Below, piece by piece: positions 19,276-28,809 of a DNA stretch of 64,000 nt. Source of the stretch: Salinigranum salinum. Its GTDB lineage: Archaea > Halobacteriota > Halobacteria > Halobacteriales > Haloferacaceae. Every line of letters begins with the position of its first letter. The stretch's first letter is position 1. Made by a program: the position numbers and the translations under genes. A model generated the notes under the pieces. The model was not told the origin of the DNA. It did no database searches and worked only from the letters and a program-made list of their open reading frames with translations. Location of the stretch: positions 868,001 through 932,000 of the forward strand of contig NZ_VTOJ01000002.1 of the NCBI RefSeq assembly GCF_009176545.1, in the 5' to 3' direction.

Positions 19276-19329
19276 CTACGAGACAGTATCCGACTACGAG
19301 ACAGTATCCGACTACGAGACGGTACCCCA
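19276..19329. repeat. 18-bp tandem repeat, three copies
   Basis: The unit CTACGAGACAGTATCCGA occurs at 19276-19293 and 19294-19311, with a degenerate third copy (CTACGAGACGGTACCCCA) at 19312-19329. It lies in the gap between folC-folP end and dehydrogenase copy C start. It is a multiple of three but no real gene seems to cross it. Confidence 0.8.
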
Positions 19330-19355
19330 CTGCCGGACCGTCGCGACGACGCCGG

Positions 19356-21845
19356 TCACTCCCCGCCGGACGTCTGCTCGGCGGTCCGTACGGCGGCGAC
19401 GTTCTCGGCGACGTCGTGGACGCGGACGACGTCGACGCCGCGCTCGGCGGCGAGCGCCGTCGCGGCCACGGTGGGTGCGAGGCGCTCGTCTGGGCCGCAG
19501 CCGGCCTCGGCGAACATCGACTTGTGCGAGTGACCGACCATGACGGGCGTGCCGAGCGCCTGGAACTCGTCGAGCCGATCGAGCAGCTCAAAGCTCTCGG
19601 CGGCTGTCTTCCCGAAGCCGAGTCCGGGGTCGACGATAAGGTCGGACCGGTCGATGCCCGCTCGCTCCGCCAGCAGCACCCGTTCCGTGAGCGCCTCCAG
19701 CACGTCGTCGACGACATCGTCGTACGCGTACCGTTCGCCGGGGTCGACGGGGGCCGAGAGGCTGTGCATCAACACCGCCGGGACGCCGTGGTCGGCGACG
19801 ACGCGGCGCATCGCGGCGTCGGTCAGCCCGGTGACGTCGTTCACGATGTCGGCACCCGCCTCCAGGGCCGCCTCGGCGACCGCGGGCTTCCGCGTGTCGA
19901 CCGAGACCATCGCGTCCACGTCACGGAGGCGTTCGATCACGGGTACGACGCGGTCGATCTCCTCGTCGATCGACACCGGCTCGGCACCCGGCCGGGTCGA
20001 CTCCCCGCCGACGTCGACGATCGACGCTCCCGCGGCGACCATCTCGCCGGCGCGAGCGACGGCGGCGTCGACCGCGTTGTACTCGCCGCCGTCGTGGAAG
20101 GAGTCGGGCGTCACGTTCAGGATGCCCATGACCGCGGTCCCGGTCTCCCAGGGGTAGTCGGTGGGGTCGTCGGTGCCGATGCCGAGCGCGCCGTTGAGCT
20201 GGTGGGCGAGGTGTCGGCTCGCGCCCGACCGCCGCCGCAGGCGACGGACGAGCCCCCGGAACTGGTCGAGCGTCCCGCTCAGCACGCAGTCGACGTGTTC
20301 GTCGGCGGTCGCGATGCCCGAGACGGCACACTGTCCGCCCAGCGCGAGCATCGTCTCCTTCAGCGAGGCGGCCTCCTCGCGCCGGACGTGGAGCCGGATC
20401 GTGCGGTGGACCAGCCCGTCGATAGCCTCGTGTCGCGTCGTCTCGGGGACGTCCGCGCTGGTCATGAGCGACCGGGCACGTTCGGCCGTGGGCGTCCGGA
20501 CGGCCGTGGGCGTCCGGGTCCAGCGGTCGCGCGCCTCCCCGATCGTGTACAGCGAGCCCGTGACGAGGACGCAGTCGGTCGGATCGGCGGCGCGGAGCGC
20601 CTCGCTCACCGCGGCGAGGACCGACTCGCACTGGTCCGTGGTCGCGTCGGTCTCACGCTCGAACACCGCCGCCAGGCTCTCGGCGGGCTGGGCCCGGTCG
20701 ACGGCGGGCTCGGCGAGGAACGCCCGGTCGACCGTCGGAAGCGCCCGACACATCGCCAGGTGATCCTTGTCGCGCATTGCGCCGAACACCAGCTGCAGGT
20801 CGTCGTAGTCGAACCGATCGAGGAGCGTCGCGAGTTTGGCACAGGCGTCGGGGTTGTGTGCGCCGTCGAGGACGACGAGCGGTTCGCGCGACAGCACCTC
20901 GAACCGGCCGGGCCAGTGGACGTTCCGGATGCCGGCCGCGATGTCGTCCCCGGTGACCGCGGCGTCGGTCGCCGCTCCGATCTGCCGGGCGAGCGTGGCG
21001 GCGATGCCCGCGTTGAGCGCCTGGTGAGCCCCCAGGAGCGGCGTCGAGGTCTCGACCGTCCAGTCCGGGCCGACGAGCGAGACGGTCGACTCCGAGAACG
21101 AGGTCATCGCCAGTTCGCGAACCGCGACGTCCGGCTCCTCACCGGACGTGTCCCCGACGCCGGTCGCGTCCACGCCACTGCCGTCGTCGCCGTCGTCGTA
21201 GCCGACGGTCAGGACGTCCGTCGTCTCGCGGATCGTCTCGAGCGCCGACCCGGTCGCGCCGGTGACGAGCGGGGCGGTCCCTGGCGCGACGTGGGCCTTG
21301 TCGCGGGCGATCTCCTCGACGGTCGATCCCAGGATGTCGGTGTGTTCGAGGCTGACGTTGGTGACGGCCGCGGCGACGGGATCGACGACGCTCGTCGCGT
21401 CGTACCGCCCGCCGATGCCGACCTCGAGGACGGCGACGTCGACGTCTTCGCGGGCGAAGTGCCACAGCGCCATCACCGTGAACGCCTCGAAGAACGTGGG
21501 GGCGTCGCCGTCGACCGAGCGGTCGACGATGGTCGGCCAGATCTCCTCGACGAACCGAACGACCTCGTGCTTGGGGACCTTCTGCCCGCGCACGCGGACC
21601 CGCTCCCGCAGATCGTTCAGATCCGGGGACGTGTAGAGCCCGACCGCGAGCCCCGCCTCGCGTAGCACCCGTTCGAGCATCCTGGCCGTACTGCCCTTGC
21701 CGTTCGAGCCGGCGATCTGGACGGCGACCAGTTCCTCGTGCGGATCGCCCAACTCGGCCAGCAGGGAGGCGGTCGTCTCCGTGCCCAGTTTGGGCCGGAG
21801 CCGCCGGAGTCGCTCCAGTGCGTTCACCGCCTCGTGATACTCCAT
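19356..21845 (-). CDS. folCP: Folylpolyglutamate synthase-dihydropteroate synthase fusion (FolC-FolP)
   Basis: An 829-residue bifunctional folate protein from ATG 21845. Residues 1 to about 425 are a Mur-ligase-type FolC with P-loop GSNGKGST (46-53), which adds folate or glutamates. A linker of about 110 residues follows. From about residue 550 a TIM-barrel dihydropteroate synthase has GILNVTPDSF, VDVGGESTRPGA and a late VGHSHKS. It makes the folate core from pABA and then extends it. FolC-FolP fusions are known in haloarchaea. TTTATTTA at 25-33 nt upstream supports this start over a distant GTG-like extension. The gene supplies the THF that all neighbouring methyl-transfer enzymes need. Confidence 0.9.
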   Translation of the reverse strand: MEYHEAVNALERLRRLRPKLGTETTASLLAELGDPHEELVAVQIAGSNGKGSTARMLERVLREAGLAVGLYTSPDLNDLRERVRVRGQKVPKHEVVRFVEEIWPTIVDRSVDGDAPTFFEAFTVMALWHFAREDVDVAVLEVGIGGRYDATSVVDPVAAAVTNVSLEHTDILGSTVEEIARDKAHVAPGTAPLVTGATGSALETIRETTDVLTVGYDDGDDGSGVDATGVGDTSGEEPDVAVRELAMTSFSESTVSLVGPDWTVETSTPLLGAHQALNAGIAATLARQIGAATDAAVTGDDIAAGIRNVHWPGRFEVLSREPLVVLDGAHNPDACAKLATLLDRFDYDDLQLVFGAMRDKDHLAMCRALPTVDRAFLAEPAVDRAQPAESLAAVFERETDATTDQCESVLAAVSEALRAADPTDCVLVTGSLYTIGEARDRWTRTPTAVRTPTAERARSLMTSADVPETTRHEAIDGLVHRTIRLHVRREEAASLKETMLALGGQCAVSGIATADEHVDCVLSGTLDQFRGLVRRLRRRSGASRHLAHQLNGALGIGTDDPTDYPWETGTAVMGILNVTPDSFHDGGEYNAVDAAVARAGEMVAAGASIVDVGGESTRPGAEPVSIDEEIDRVVPVIERLRDVDAMVSVDTRKPAVAEAALEAGADIVNDVTGLTDAAMRRVVADHGVPAVLMHSLSAPVDPGERYAYDDVVDDVLEALTERVLLAERAGIDRSDLIVDPGLGFGKTAAESFELLDRLDEFQALGTPVMVGHSHKSMFAEAGCGPDERLAPTVAATALAAERGVDVVRVHDVAENVAAVRTAEQTSGGE

Positions 21846-22002
21846 GTCGTGCCGTGTTCGGGTGATCGTAAATAAATCTCCTGTTCGGACGGGGCCGGGC
21901 GGTGCCGTGCCGCGAGGCACTCGATCGACCGTGCCACGGATCGCCTGGATCGGACGGCTCCTCGGATCGGTCCGAACGGGTTCCAGTCGGGCCGACCCCG
22001 GG

Positions 22003-22411
22003 CTACCCTTCTTCGCTCGGGACGTCACCGTCGACCTCGTCGGGCAAGGCGGACGCGTCGGAGTCGTCCACGGTGCCGGTCGGAGGCGCACCGACCATCA
22101 CCCAGGTGTGGACCTCGTCGTCGGTCTCGTTCACCACGCGCCGCACTGGATCGGGACCGACGCGGACGACGCCGCCCCACGGGACGTCGTACCGCTCGCC
22201 CTCGACCGGATCCGGCCACCGGACAGCGAGGCGAACAGTTCTCCCGGTCGTGCGCGCGAGGGGTGACGCCCTCGCCCGGTCGGAGCGTGACGACGTTCAC
22301 CCGCGTGTCCGCGACAGCCCGGCGCGTCGGTGTCCGTCAGGTGATCGACGTCGACCGTGTCGAACCGCTCGGGTCGACGTCCGCGGGCGTGACGACACTG
22401 AAGTCGCACAT
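22003..22411 (-). pseudogene. Cupin-fold protein, broken by several frameshifts
   Basis: Reading all three minus-strand frames in turn rebuilds one small cupin. It starts MCDFSVVTPADV at ATG 22411, moves to ERFDTVDVDHLTDTDAP in a second frame, to VNVVTLRPGEGVTPRAHDRE in a third, and finishes with RYDVPWGGVVRVGPDP and VHTWVMVGAPPTGTVDD, ending at TAG 22003-22005. At least three shifts within 410 bp are needed. The histidine-containing metal motif is damaged in the middle. Sequencing error is possible but several independent shifts favour decay. Confidence 0.6.
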
Positions 22412-22523
22412 GGTCGTGGGGGGCGTGTGGACAACAGTTCAGGGTTCGCGGTGACTCCCGCTCGCCGCCGTGCCGGGGCGACGGGCCAACCACAACGTAT
22501 CAAAAACGGATATTGTTGTGTCG

Positions 22524-22565
22524 AGGTGAGTCGGGAGGCCTCGAAGGTGAGTCGGGAGGCCTCGA
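22524..22565. repeat. Perfect 21-bp tandem duplication
   Basis: Two identical copies of a 21-bp unit beginning AGGTGAGTCGGG lie at 22524-22544 and 22545-22565, about 160 bp upstream of the fhs start. The frame of fhs is open across it, but no homologous protein sequence is encoded here, so it is probably in the 5' region. Confidence 0.8.
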
Positions 22566-22722
22566 GGTGGAGACGGCCGTCCGCGGGGACGAGTGGGTCA
22601 CAGACGACCGACGAGACCGACCGAACGGTGAGAAGCCGGCGTCCGCGGTGCAACCACGTCGTATCCGGGATCGGATACGTGTACTAACATTGATGATGGC
22701 GTCAGGGGAACGTCTCCCCGAA

Positions 22723-24441
22723 ATGTCAGACACGAGTGAGAGCGAGTCGTCGATACCCACGGACTACGAGATCGCACAGTCGGTCGAGAAAGAACACATC
22801 GCGGACGTCGTCGAACCGTTCGGGCTCGGCCGCGACGACCTGGAGCTGTTCGGCGAGCACAAGGCCAAGGTGAAGTTCGACGCGATCGAGCGCATCAAGC
22901 AGGAGAGCGACGAGAAGGGGAAACTCGTGCTCGTCACCGGGATGACGCCGACGCCGATGGGTGAGGGCAAGACCGTCACCACAGTCGGGCTCGGGCAGGC
23001 GTTCAACCAGCTGGGGAAGAAGGCGCTGATCGCCATCCGCGAGCCGTCGCTCGGGCCGGTGTTCGGCGTCAAGGGTGGCGCTGCGGGCGGCGGCTACTCG
23101 CAGGTGCTCCCGATGGAGGACATCAACCTCCACTTCACGGGCGATCTCCACGCGCTCACCTCGGCGCACAACCTGATCTCGACGATGCTGGACAACCACA
23201 TCAAGCAGGGCAACGAGCTCGACATCGCGGTCAACTGGGTCGAGTGGCCCCGCGCGATCGACATGAACGACCGCGTGCTCCGGGAGACGGTGATCGGGCT
23301 CGGCGGCGACGTCACGGGTGTCCCGCGCGAGGACGGCTTCATCCTCACCGCGGCCTCGGAGATGATGGCCGTACTGTGTCTCGCCGACAGTATCGCCGAC
23401 CTGAAAGAGCGCGTCGCTCGCATCATCGTCGGCTACGACGAGGACGGCGGCCCCGTGACGGTGGACGACATCGACGCGACGGGTGCGGTCGTCATCCTCC
23501 TGAAAGAGGCGCTCAAACCCAACGTGGTCCAGACCATCGAGGGGACGCCCGCGTTCGTCCACGGCGGTCCCTTCGCCAACATCGCTCACGGCACCAACTC
23601 GCTCATCGCCGACGAAGTCGCCTCGCGGCTCTCGGACTACCTCGTCACCGAGGCCGGCTTCGGTTCCGACCTCGGGGCCGAGAAGTTCATGAACATCGTC
23701 TGCCGGTTCGGCGAGATGTCGCCCGACGCGGTCACGCTCGTCTCCTCCGTCCGCGCGCTGAAGTACCACGGGCAGGACATGTGGCCGCCGGACCTCGACG
23801 CACTCAAGGCAGAGGACGTCGACGCCGTCCAAAGCGGGTTGGAGAACCTCGACAAACACGTCCGCAACCTCCAGCAGTTCGGCGTGCCGGTCGTCGTCGC
23901 CGTCAACCGCTTCCCGGGCGACACCGACGCCGAGGTCGAGGCCGTCGTCGACCACTGTGAAGAGGAACTGGGGATCCGGGCGGCCGAGTCGAACCTGTTC
24001 CAGCACGGCGGGGAAGGCGGCATCGACCTCGCGGAGAAACTGGTCGACGCCGCCGAATCGGAGTCGTCGTTCGAGCACCTGTACGACCTCGACGTCTCGA
24101 TCAAGGAGAAGATCGAGACGATCGCGACCGAGATCTACGGTGCCGACGGCGTGAAGTACCACGGCGACGCCGAGGACGACATCGAACGCCTCACCAACCT
24201 TGGCTTCGACGACGTCCCGGTCTGTATGTCGAAGACGTTCCACTCGTTCAGCGACGACCCGAGCCTCAAGGGCGTCCCCGAGGGGTGGACGCTCGAGGTC
24301 AAGGAAGTGTACCCGTCGGCGGGTGCGGGCTTCCTCGTCGCGCTCACCGGTGACGTGCTCACGCTGCCGGGTCTCCCGAAGGAACCGGCCGCGGCCAACA
24401 TGGACATCGACGACGACGGGACGATCTCCGGCCTGTTCTGA
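22723..24441 (+). CDS. fhs: Formate-tetrahydrofolate ligase
   Basis: Fhs of 572 residues from ATG 22723, close to the usual 555-560. It interconverts formate plus ATP plus THF with 10-formyl-THF. The ATP loop TPTPMGEGKT is at residues 75-84, and the signature REPSLGPVFGVKGGAAGGG plus DINLHFTGD follows. ATG codons at 22693 and 22696 are in frame and add only ten residues. Within a methyl-oxidising block the reverse direction would release formate and conserve ATP by substrate-level phosphorylation. Biosynthetic formylation is the alternative. Confidence 0.93.
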   Translation: MSDTSESESSIPTDYEIAQSVEKEHIADVVEPFGLGRDDLELFGEHKAKVKFDAIERIKQESDEKGKLVLVTGMTPTPMGEGKTVTTVGLGQAFNQLGKKALIAIREPSLGPVFGVKGGAAGGGYSQVLPMEDINLHFTGDLHALTSAHNLISTMLDNHIKQGNELDIAVNWVEWPRAIDMNDRVLRETVIGLGGDVTGVPREDGFILTAASEMMAVLCLADSIADLKERVARIIVGYDEDGGPVTVDDIDATGAVVILLKEALKPNVVQTIEGTPAFVHGGPFANIAHGTNSLIADEVASRLSDYLVTEAGFGSDLGAEKFMNIVCRFGEMSPDAVTLVSSVRALKYHGQDMWPPDLDALKAEDVDAVQSGLENLDKHVRNLQQFGVPVVVAVNRFPGDTDAEVEAVVDHCEEELGIRAAESNLFQHGGEGGIDLAEKLVDAAESESSFEHLYDLDVSIKEKIETIATEIYGADGVKYHGDAEDDIERLTNLGFDDVPVCMSKTFHSFSDDPSLKGVPEGWTLEVKEVYPSAGAGFLVALTGDVLTLPGLPKEPAAANMDIDDDGTISGLF

Positions 24442-24603
24442 GTCGGCCACGGGCAGCTCCACCCGGGCCGTTCGGGGACGGACAGATCGACGGGTGCGAG
24501 CACGCGTCCGCCACGGGCGACGTGCGTGCTGTCGGCTGGGAGGATTCAACTGGTGGTGCCGGCGAGGAAGATTCAAATTGTCTCCCGTATAACACGTTGT
24601 CGT

Positions 24604-25074
24604 ATGTCGGGTAACCCTCTCGCCCAGTTCAGTGGAACGCCGATGAGCCGTGACGACATCCGCCGGCTGTTGACGTCTCAGGGGTACGGCGTTCTCGCGC
24701 TCTGTCGTGACGGGGAACCGTACAGCATCCCGGTGTCGTTCGGCTACGACGACGAGCGCGTCTACTTCCCGTTCCTCGTCGACTCCGACGACGCCACCAA
24801 GACGAGGTTCATCGCGGACGGGGCGGTGGCCCGGCTCCTCGTCACGGACATCCGTGGCCGGTTCGACTGGCGAAGCGTCGCGATCACGGGACCGGTCCGG
24901 TCGGTCGACCCCGACGACGACGACGAGTGGACGCGGTTCGCCGACGCGCTCGAGGACAACGCGTGGTTCATGCGCTCGTTCGCCCGCGCCGACTCGGTCA
25001 GTTCGGTCCAGGGGTGGGAGCTAGAGATCGACGAACTCCGGGGACTGAAGCGGACCGAAGAGGTGTACGACTGA
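24604..25074 (+). CDS. PNPOx-like flavin-binding split-barrel protein
   Basis: A 156-residue member of the pyridoxamine 5'-phosphate oxidase-like superfamily. The start MSGNPLAQFSGTPMSRDDI leads into the barrel: GYGVLALCRDGEPYSIPVSFGYDDERVYF is the usual first half, and GRFDWRSVAITGPVRSV the second. Such proteins bind FMN, F420 or haem; which cannot be told. ATG 24604 is preceded by an AT-rich GTATAACACG. It stands alone between fhs and a small protein. Confidence 0.75.
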   Translation: MSGNPLAQFSGTPMSRDDIRRLLTSQGYGVLALCRDGEPYSIPVSFGYDDERVYFPFLVDSDDATKTRFIADGAVARLLVTDIRGRFDWRSVAITGPVRSVDPDDDDEWTRFADALEDNAWFMRSFARADSVSSVQGWELEIDELRGLKRTEEVYD

Positions 25075-25205
25075 CCGGGCCGCACCACGCGTCGTGGTGG
25101 GCGGTTTCTCCCGGGGAGTCGGTCCGATGACGGACCGGATCCCAGCTCTCGAACGGTGAGAGTCGGCGTCGCCTCTTAAACGACGGGTTGACGATACGGA
25201 ACCGT

Positions 25206-25418
25206 ATGTCAAAAGCCCACATCAGTACGGTCCGGCGGATGCTGGAGAGCGTCCTCGAGGAGGCGACCGACCCGGAGATCACGTTCAAACTGCGGACGGC
25301 ACTCCAGCTCCTCGTCCTGATCGAAGAACAGCAGGCGGGGGCACGGAGCGCGCTGGCGAAGGCCGACCTCGACGCCGAGCTGCGCGAGAACCTCCGCGAT
25401 CTGGGATATCTCGACTGA
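25206..25418 (+). CDS. Small conserved-looking helical protein
   Basis: A 70-residue acidic, mostly helical protein from ATG 25206 (MSKAHISTVRRML). It has no Cys, one short Leu-rich core (LRTALQLLVLIEEQ) and ends RDLGYLD. TTAAAC at about 25178-25183 suits a near-leaderless start. I do not recognise a family. Size and charge suggest a cytoplasmic dimerising protein. Confidence 0.55.
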   Translation: MSKAHISTVRRMLESVLEEATDPEITFKLRTALQLLVLIEEQQAGARSALAKADLDAELRENLRDLGYLD

Positions 25419-25596
25419 CGATCCTCGACCAAGATGCCTCGACCGGTGGACGTCGAGACGAAACGGCGGCTCGCTGGAGCAGAGGGATGTGGACAGTCGT
25501 CGAGAGCGCCGCCGATCGGGACGACCAGCACGGACGACGAGCGACGGGGGTCCGGCGAATGATTGACGTACCCCGCCCGTGAAGCGCGACCGGACG

Positions 25597-26304
25597 ATGC
25601 CCCCATTGGACGAGTTGACAATCCTCGTGCCGGTCGACATCTCGGAACCCGAACTGCCGACCCTGGGGATCATCGATCTCCTCGGGCCGATCGACGTCGT
25701 GCTCCTCGGCTACTTTCCGGTGCCGATTCAGGCCGATCCCGCGCTCATCAAGCACGAGTACGAGGCCGACGCCGAGGCGCGACTGGTCGAGATCGCCGAG
25801 GGTCGGCCCGAACTGACCGAGGTGCTCGTGTTCACCCACGACCGGAGCGCGACCGTCGACCGCGTCGCCCACGAGTACGGCTGTGACGCGGTGTTGACCG
25901 CGGGCGACACCGACCGGATCGACGAGATCCTCGTCCCGATCAGGGGCGACGTGAACCTCGAACGGATCGTCTCGGTCGTCGCCGGCCTCATGGAGGCGAG
26001 CGGCGCGACCGCGATGCTGTTTCACTCGGTCGGCGAGAGTGCCGATCGAAGTCAGGGCGAGTTCCTCCTCCGGGGAGCAGTCGATCGGTTCGTCGACTTC
26101 GGAATCGACCGCGGGCGCATCGACACGCAGCTCGCGACCGGGGGCGACCCGCGGGCGGGGATCGTCGACCGCGCGGGCGACTTCGACGTCGTCGTCTTCG
26201 GCGAGACGGAGCCGTCGCTCCGCGAGCGTGTCATGGGCGACGTCCTCTCGCGGATCGTCGAGGAGATCGACGTCCCCGCGCTGATCGTGAGGGACGTCGA
26301 ATGA
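25597..26304 (+). CDS. Usp-like two-domain stress protein
   Basis: About 235 residues from ATG 25597 (MPPLDELTILVPVDIS); a GTG at 25579 is a less likely start. The first half resembles a degenerate Usp fold. The second begins DEILVPIRGDVNLERIV and ends DVVVFGETEPSLRERVMGDVLSRIVEEIDVPALIV, the standard Usp C-terminal layout but with Glu in place of the G(S/T) nucleotide loop, so ATP binding may be lost. It precedes the permease-Usp gene by 40 bp and is probably cotranscribed. Confidence 0.75.
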   Translation: MPPLDELTILVPVDISEPELPTLGIIDLLGPIDVVLLGYFPVPIQADPALIKHEYEADAEARLVEIAEGRPELTEVLVFTHDRSATVDRVAHEYGCDAVLTAGDTDRIDEILVPIRGDVNLERIVSVVAGLMEASGATAMLFHSVGESADRSQGEFLLRGAVDRFVDFGIDRGRIDTQLATGGDPRAGIVDRAGDFDVVVFGETEPSLRERVMGDVLSRIVEEIDVPALIVRDVE

Positions 26305-26344
26305 GCCGGTCCGGGACGGGTCGGCAGCGCCGCGAGGGGCACTC

Positions 26345-28525
26345 ATGAGCGTCGACGGCGGTGAACTCGAACGGACCCTGGGGTTCCTCGAGGCGATGAC
26401 CCTGGGCGGCGGGACGATGATCGGGGCGGGGATCTTCATCCTCCCGGGGATCGCGGCGCAGAACGCCGGCCCGGCGAGTTCGATCTCCTATGCCATCGCC
26501 GGCTTCGTCGCCCTGCTGGCGGCGCTGTCGCTCTCGGAGCTGGCGACGGGGATGCCGATCGCCGGGGGGAGCTACCACTACGTCAACCGGGCGCTCGGGA
26601 GCCTCTTCGGGAGCGTCGTCGGCTGGGGGATGTGGACCGGCCTCATGTTCGCGAGCGCCTTCTACATGATCGGCTTCGGGCAGTACATCGTCGAGCCGGT
26701 CCCCTTCCTCGACGGCCGGGTGTTCGTCGTCCTCCTAGGCCTCCTGGGGCTGGCGCTGCTCCTCGGGGTCAACTACTACGGGACCGAGGAGTCGAGTTCG
26801 CTCCAGAACGTCATGATCGGGGCCGAGACCGCCGTCATCCTCGTCTTCGTCGCCGTCGGCGTCTTCTTCATCGACCCGGCGAACCTCGAGCCGTTCGCCC
26901 CCACCGGCGCGACCGGGATCGTCGCCACGACGGGCATCGTCTTCATCTCGTTTCTCGGCTTCGAGATCATCGCGACGGTGGCAGGCGAGATCAAGAATCC
27001 GAGTCGGATCATCCCGCTGTCGATGATCCTCTCGGTCGTCCTGGTCACCCTGCTGTACGTGCTCGTCATGCTCGTCGCCACCGGGGTCGTGACGATCGAC
27101 GTCCTGGCCGCCTCACCCATTCCGGTCGCCGACGTGATCAGGGTGTATCTGGGCCCGATCGGCGCGGTGTCGATCGTGTTCGCCGCGATTATTGCGGCCA
27201 TCTCGAGCTCGAACTCGTCGGTGCTCGCCGCCTCGCGCGTCATCTACGCCATGGGTCGGGACGGCATCGTGAGCGAGTGGCTGAACGCGAGCCACCCGCG
27301 CTTCTTCACCCCACACAGGGCGATCGTGGTCACCGGTGGCCTCATCGCCATCCTCGTCTCGATCGGGCTCGGCGTCGACGCCATCATCTCGCTGCTGGCG
27401 GAGGCGGCGAGTTTCAGCTTCCTCGTCTCGTACTCGCTCGTCCACGTCTCGCTGGTCGTGTTCCGGCGCGCCGACCCCGACGAGTACGAGCCGTCGTTCA
27501 GACTGCCCACCCCGATCTACCCGGTAGTCCCGATACTCGGGGTCATCCTGTCCCTCGTCGTCGTCTCGCAGATGGCACCCATCATCGTGCTCGTCGGGAC
27601 GGGTATCGTCGCCCTGGGCGTCGTCTGGTACGCCGTCTACGCCAGGGGACGCACCGTCGGCGAGGGGCTGCTCCGCGAAGCCCTTCGGAGAGAGCCGACC
27701 GACGTCTACCGGGTCGTGGTTCCCGTGTCGAACCCGGAAACCCAGCGGGGGCTCCTCCGCCTCGCGGCGGCCAGCGCACACGCCAACGCCGACGCGGGAA
27801 CGCCCGAACTCGTCGCGGTCAACGTCGTCCACGTCGAACACCCCTCGCCGTTACAGAACGTCGAGTCCGAGCGGGTCGGCCACCAGCGCGACCTCCTCGC
27901 CAACGCGCAGGAGTTCGCCGCGGAGATGGACGTCCACCTGCGAACGCGGGCAGTCGTCGCCCCCGACACCGGACAGGCGATACTGGACGTCCTCGACGAG
28001 GAGGACGCCGACGAACTGCTCGTGGGCTGGGACGGCACGCTCGGTCGTGACGGCCACGTCTTCGGGGAGACGCTCGATACGGTCGTCGAGCGCGTCCCCT
28101 GTGACGTCTCGGTCGTCACCCTCGGGGACGAGACGATCGGGACGCCGCTGGCGCTGGTCGCCCCCGGGCCGAACGCGTCGGCGATCGTCCGGCGCGCGGT
28201 CGAGTTCGCGACCGTCGACGGCACGGTGCCGACCCTCCTGACGGTCCGGCCACCGCGAACCGACGAGGCGGAGGCGACCCGCCAGGGGCGGGCGTTCGTC
28301 GAGGAGGTCGCGGAGGCGGCCGAACTCAACCCCGACAAGTACGAGATCCGGGTCGTCGTCGACGACGACGCCGAGTCGGCGATCCTGGCGGTGATCGACG
28401 AGTACGACACCGTCTGCGTCGGGCTCTCCCAGCGATCCGAGCGCCTCGGCGTGCCGTACGGCGCGATCACGGAGGGCGTCGTCCGGGAGGCCCCGGGCAC
28501 GGTCGCACTGATACGGGGGTCGTGA
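26345..28525 (+). CDS. APC-superfamily amino acid permease fused to two Usp-like domains
   Basis: A 726-residue protein. Residues 1 to about 440 are an APC permease with the first-helix motif GGGTMIGAGIFILPG and some twelve hydrophobic segments. The cytoplasmic C-terminal part holds two Usp-like units (about 450-590 with VYRVVVPVSNPETQRG, and about 590-726 with GTPLALVAPGPNASAIVRRAVEFA). Such permease-Usp fusions are common in haloarchaea, and the Usp part is thought to modulate transport. Substrate is probably an amino acid or amine. The upstream Usp gene is likely part of the same unit. Confidence 0.85.
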   Translation: MSVDGGELERTLGFLEAMTLGGGTMIGAGIFILPGIAAQNAGPASSISYAIAGFVALLAALSLSELATGMPIAGGSYHYVNRALGSLFGSVVGWGMWTGLMFASAFYMIGFGQYIVEPVPFLDGRVFVVLLGLLGLALLLGVNYYGTEESSSLQNVMIGAETAVILVFVAVGVFFIDPANLEPFAPTGATGIVATTGIVFISFLGFEIIATVAGEIKNPSRIIPLSMILSVVLVTLLYVLVMLVATGVVTIDVLAASPIPVADVIRVYLGPIGAVSIVFAAIIAAISSSNSSVLAASRVIYAMGRDGIVSEWLNASHPRFFTPHRAIVVTGGLIAILVSIGLGVDAIISLLAEAASFSFLVSYSLVHVSLVVFRRADPDEYEPSFRLPTPIYPVVPILGVILSLVVVSQMAPIIVLVGTGIVALGVVWYAVYARGRTVGEGLLREALRREPTDVYRVVVPVSNPETQRGLLRLAAASAHANADAGTPELVAVNVVHVEHPSPLQNVESERVGHQRDLLANAQEFAAEMDVHLRTRAVVAPDTGQAILDVLDEEDADELLVGWDGTLGRDGHVFGETLDTVVERVPCDVSVVTLGDETIGTPLALVAPGPNASAIVRRAVEFATVDGTVPTLLTVRPPRTDEAEATRQGRAFVEEVAEAAELNPDKYEIRVVVDDDAESAILAVIDEYDTVCVGLSQRSERLGVPYGAITEGVVREAPGTVALIRGS

Positions 28526-28599
28526 CCGGCCGGTTCTGACCAGAAATTTACCCACATCCGAGCCAAAATTTTTGAGGGTCGAGCACGAAACGAGAGACA

Positions 28600-28728
28600 G
28601 TGGCAACCGAACACCAGTCCGCCCGAGAGACGTACCGATGCCCCGAATGTGACGGCGTCCTCGCGTTCGTCGACGGGTCGTGGGGCTGTGGCGACTGCGG
28701 CTACGCCCCGCGGCACGCGGCCGACTGA
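28600..28728 (+). CDS. Zinc-finger microprotein (42 aa)
   Basis: A 42-residue protein starting at GTG 28600 and ending at TGA 28726-28728. It contains CPEC (residues 14-17) and CGDCG (30-34), a two-knuckle zinc ribbon typical of haloarchaeal small CPxCG proteins. An AT-rich CAAAATTTTTGAG lies 27-35 nt upstream, fitting a leaderless gene. Role unknown; members of this group affect regulation or stress in other haloarchaea. Confidence 0.7.
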   Translation: MATEHQSARETYRCPECDGVLAFVDGSWGCGDCGYAPRHAAD

Positions 28729-28809
28729 CGGGGGAGCGCAGACGTATCGGCGCGATCGCGAGCCGCCACCAGGTCGATTCGGCCGTGCCGGCGGTTCGGC
28801 CGACCGGTT

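Noticed and set aside
19416-21665. Long plus-strand frame over folC-folP
   Set aside because: Shadow of the real minus-strand gene; composition is not haloarchaeal.
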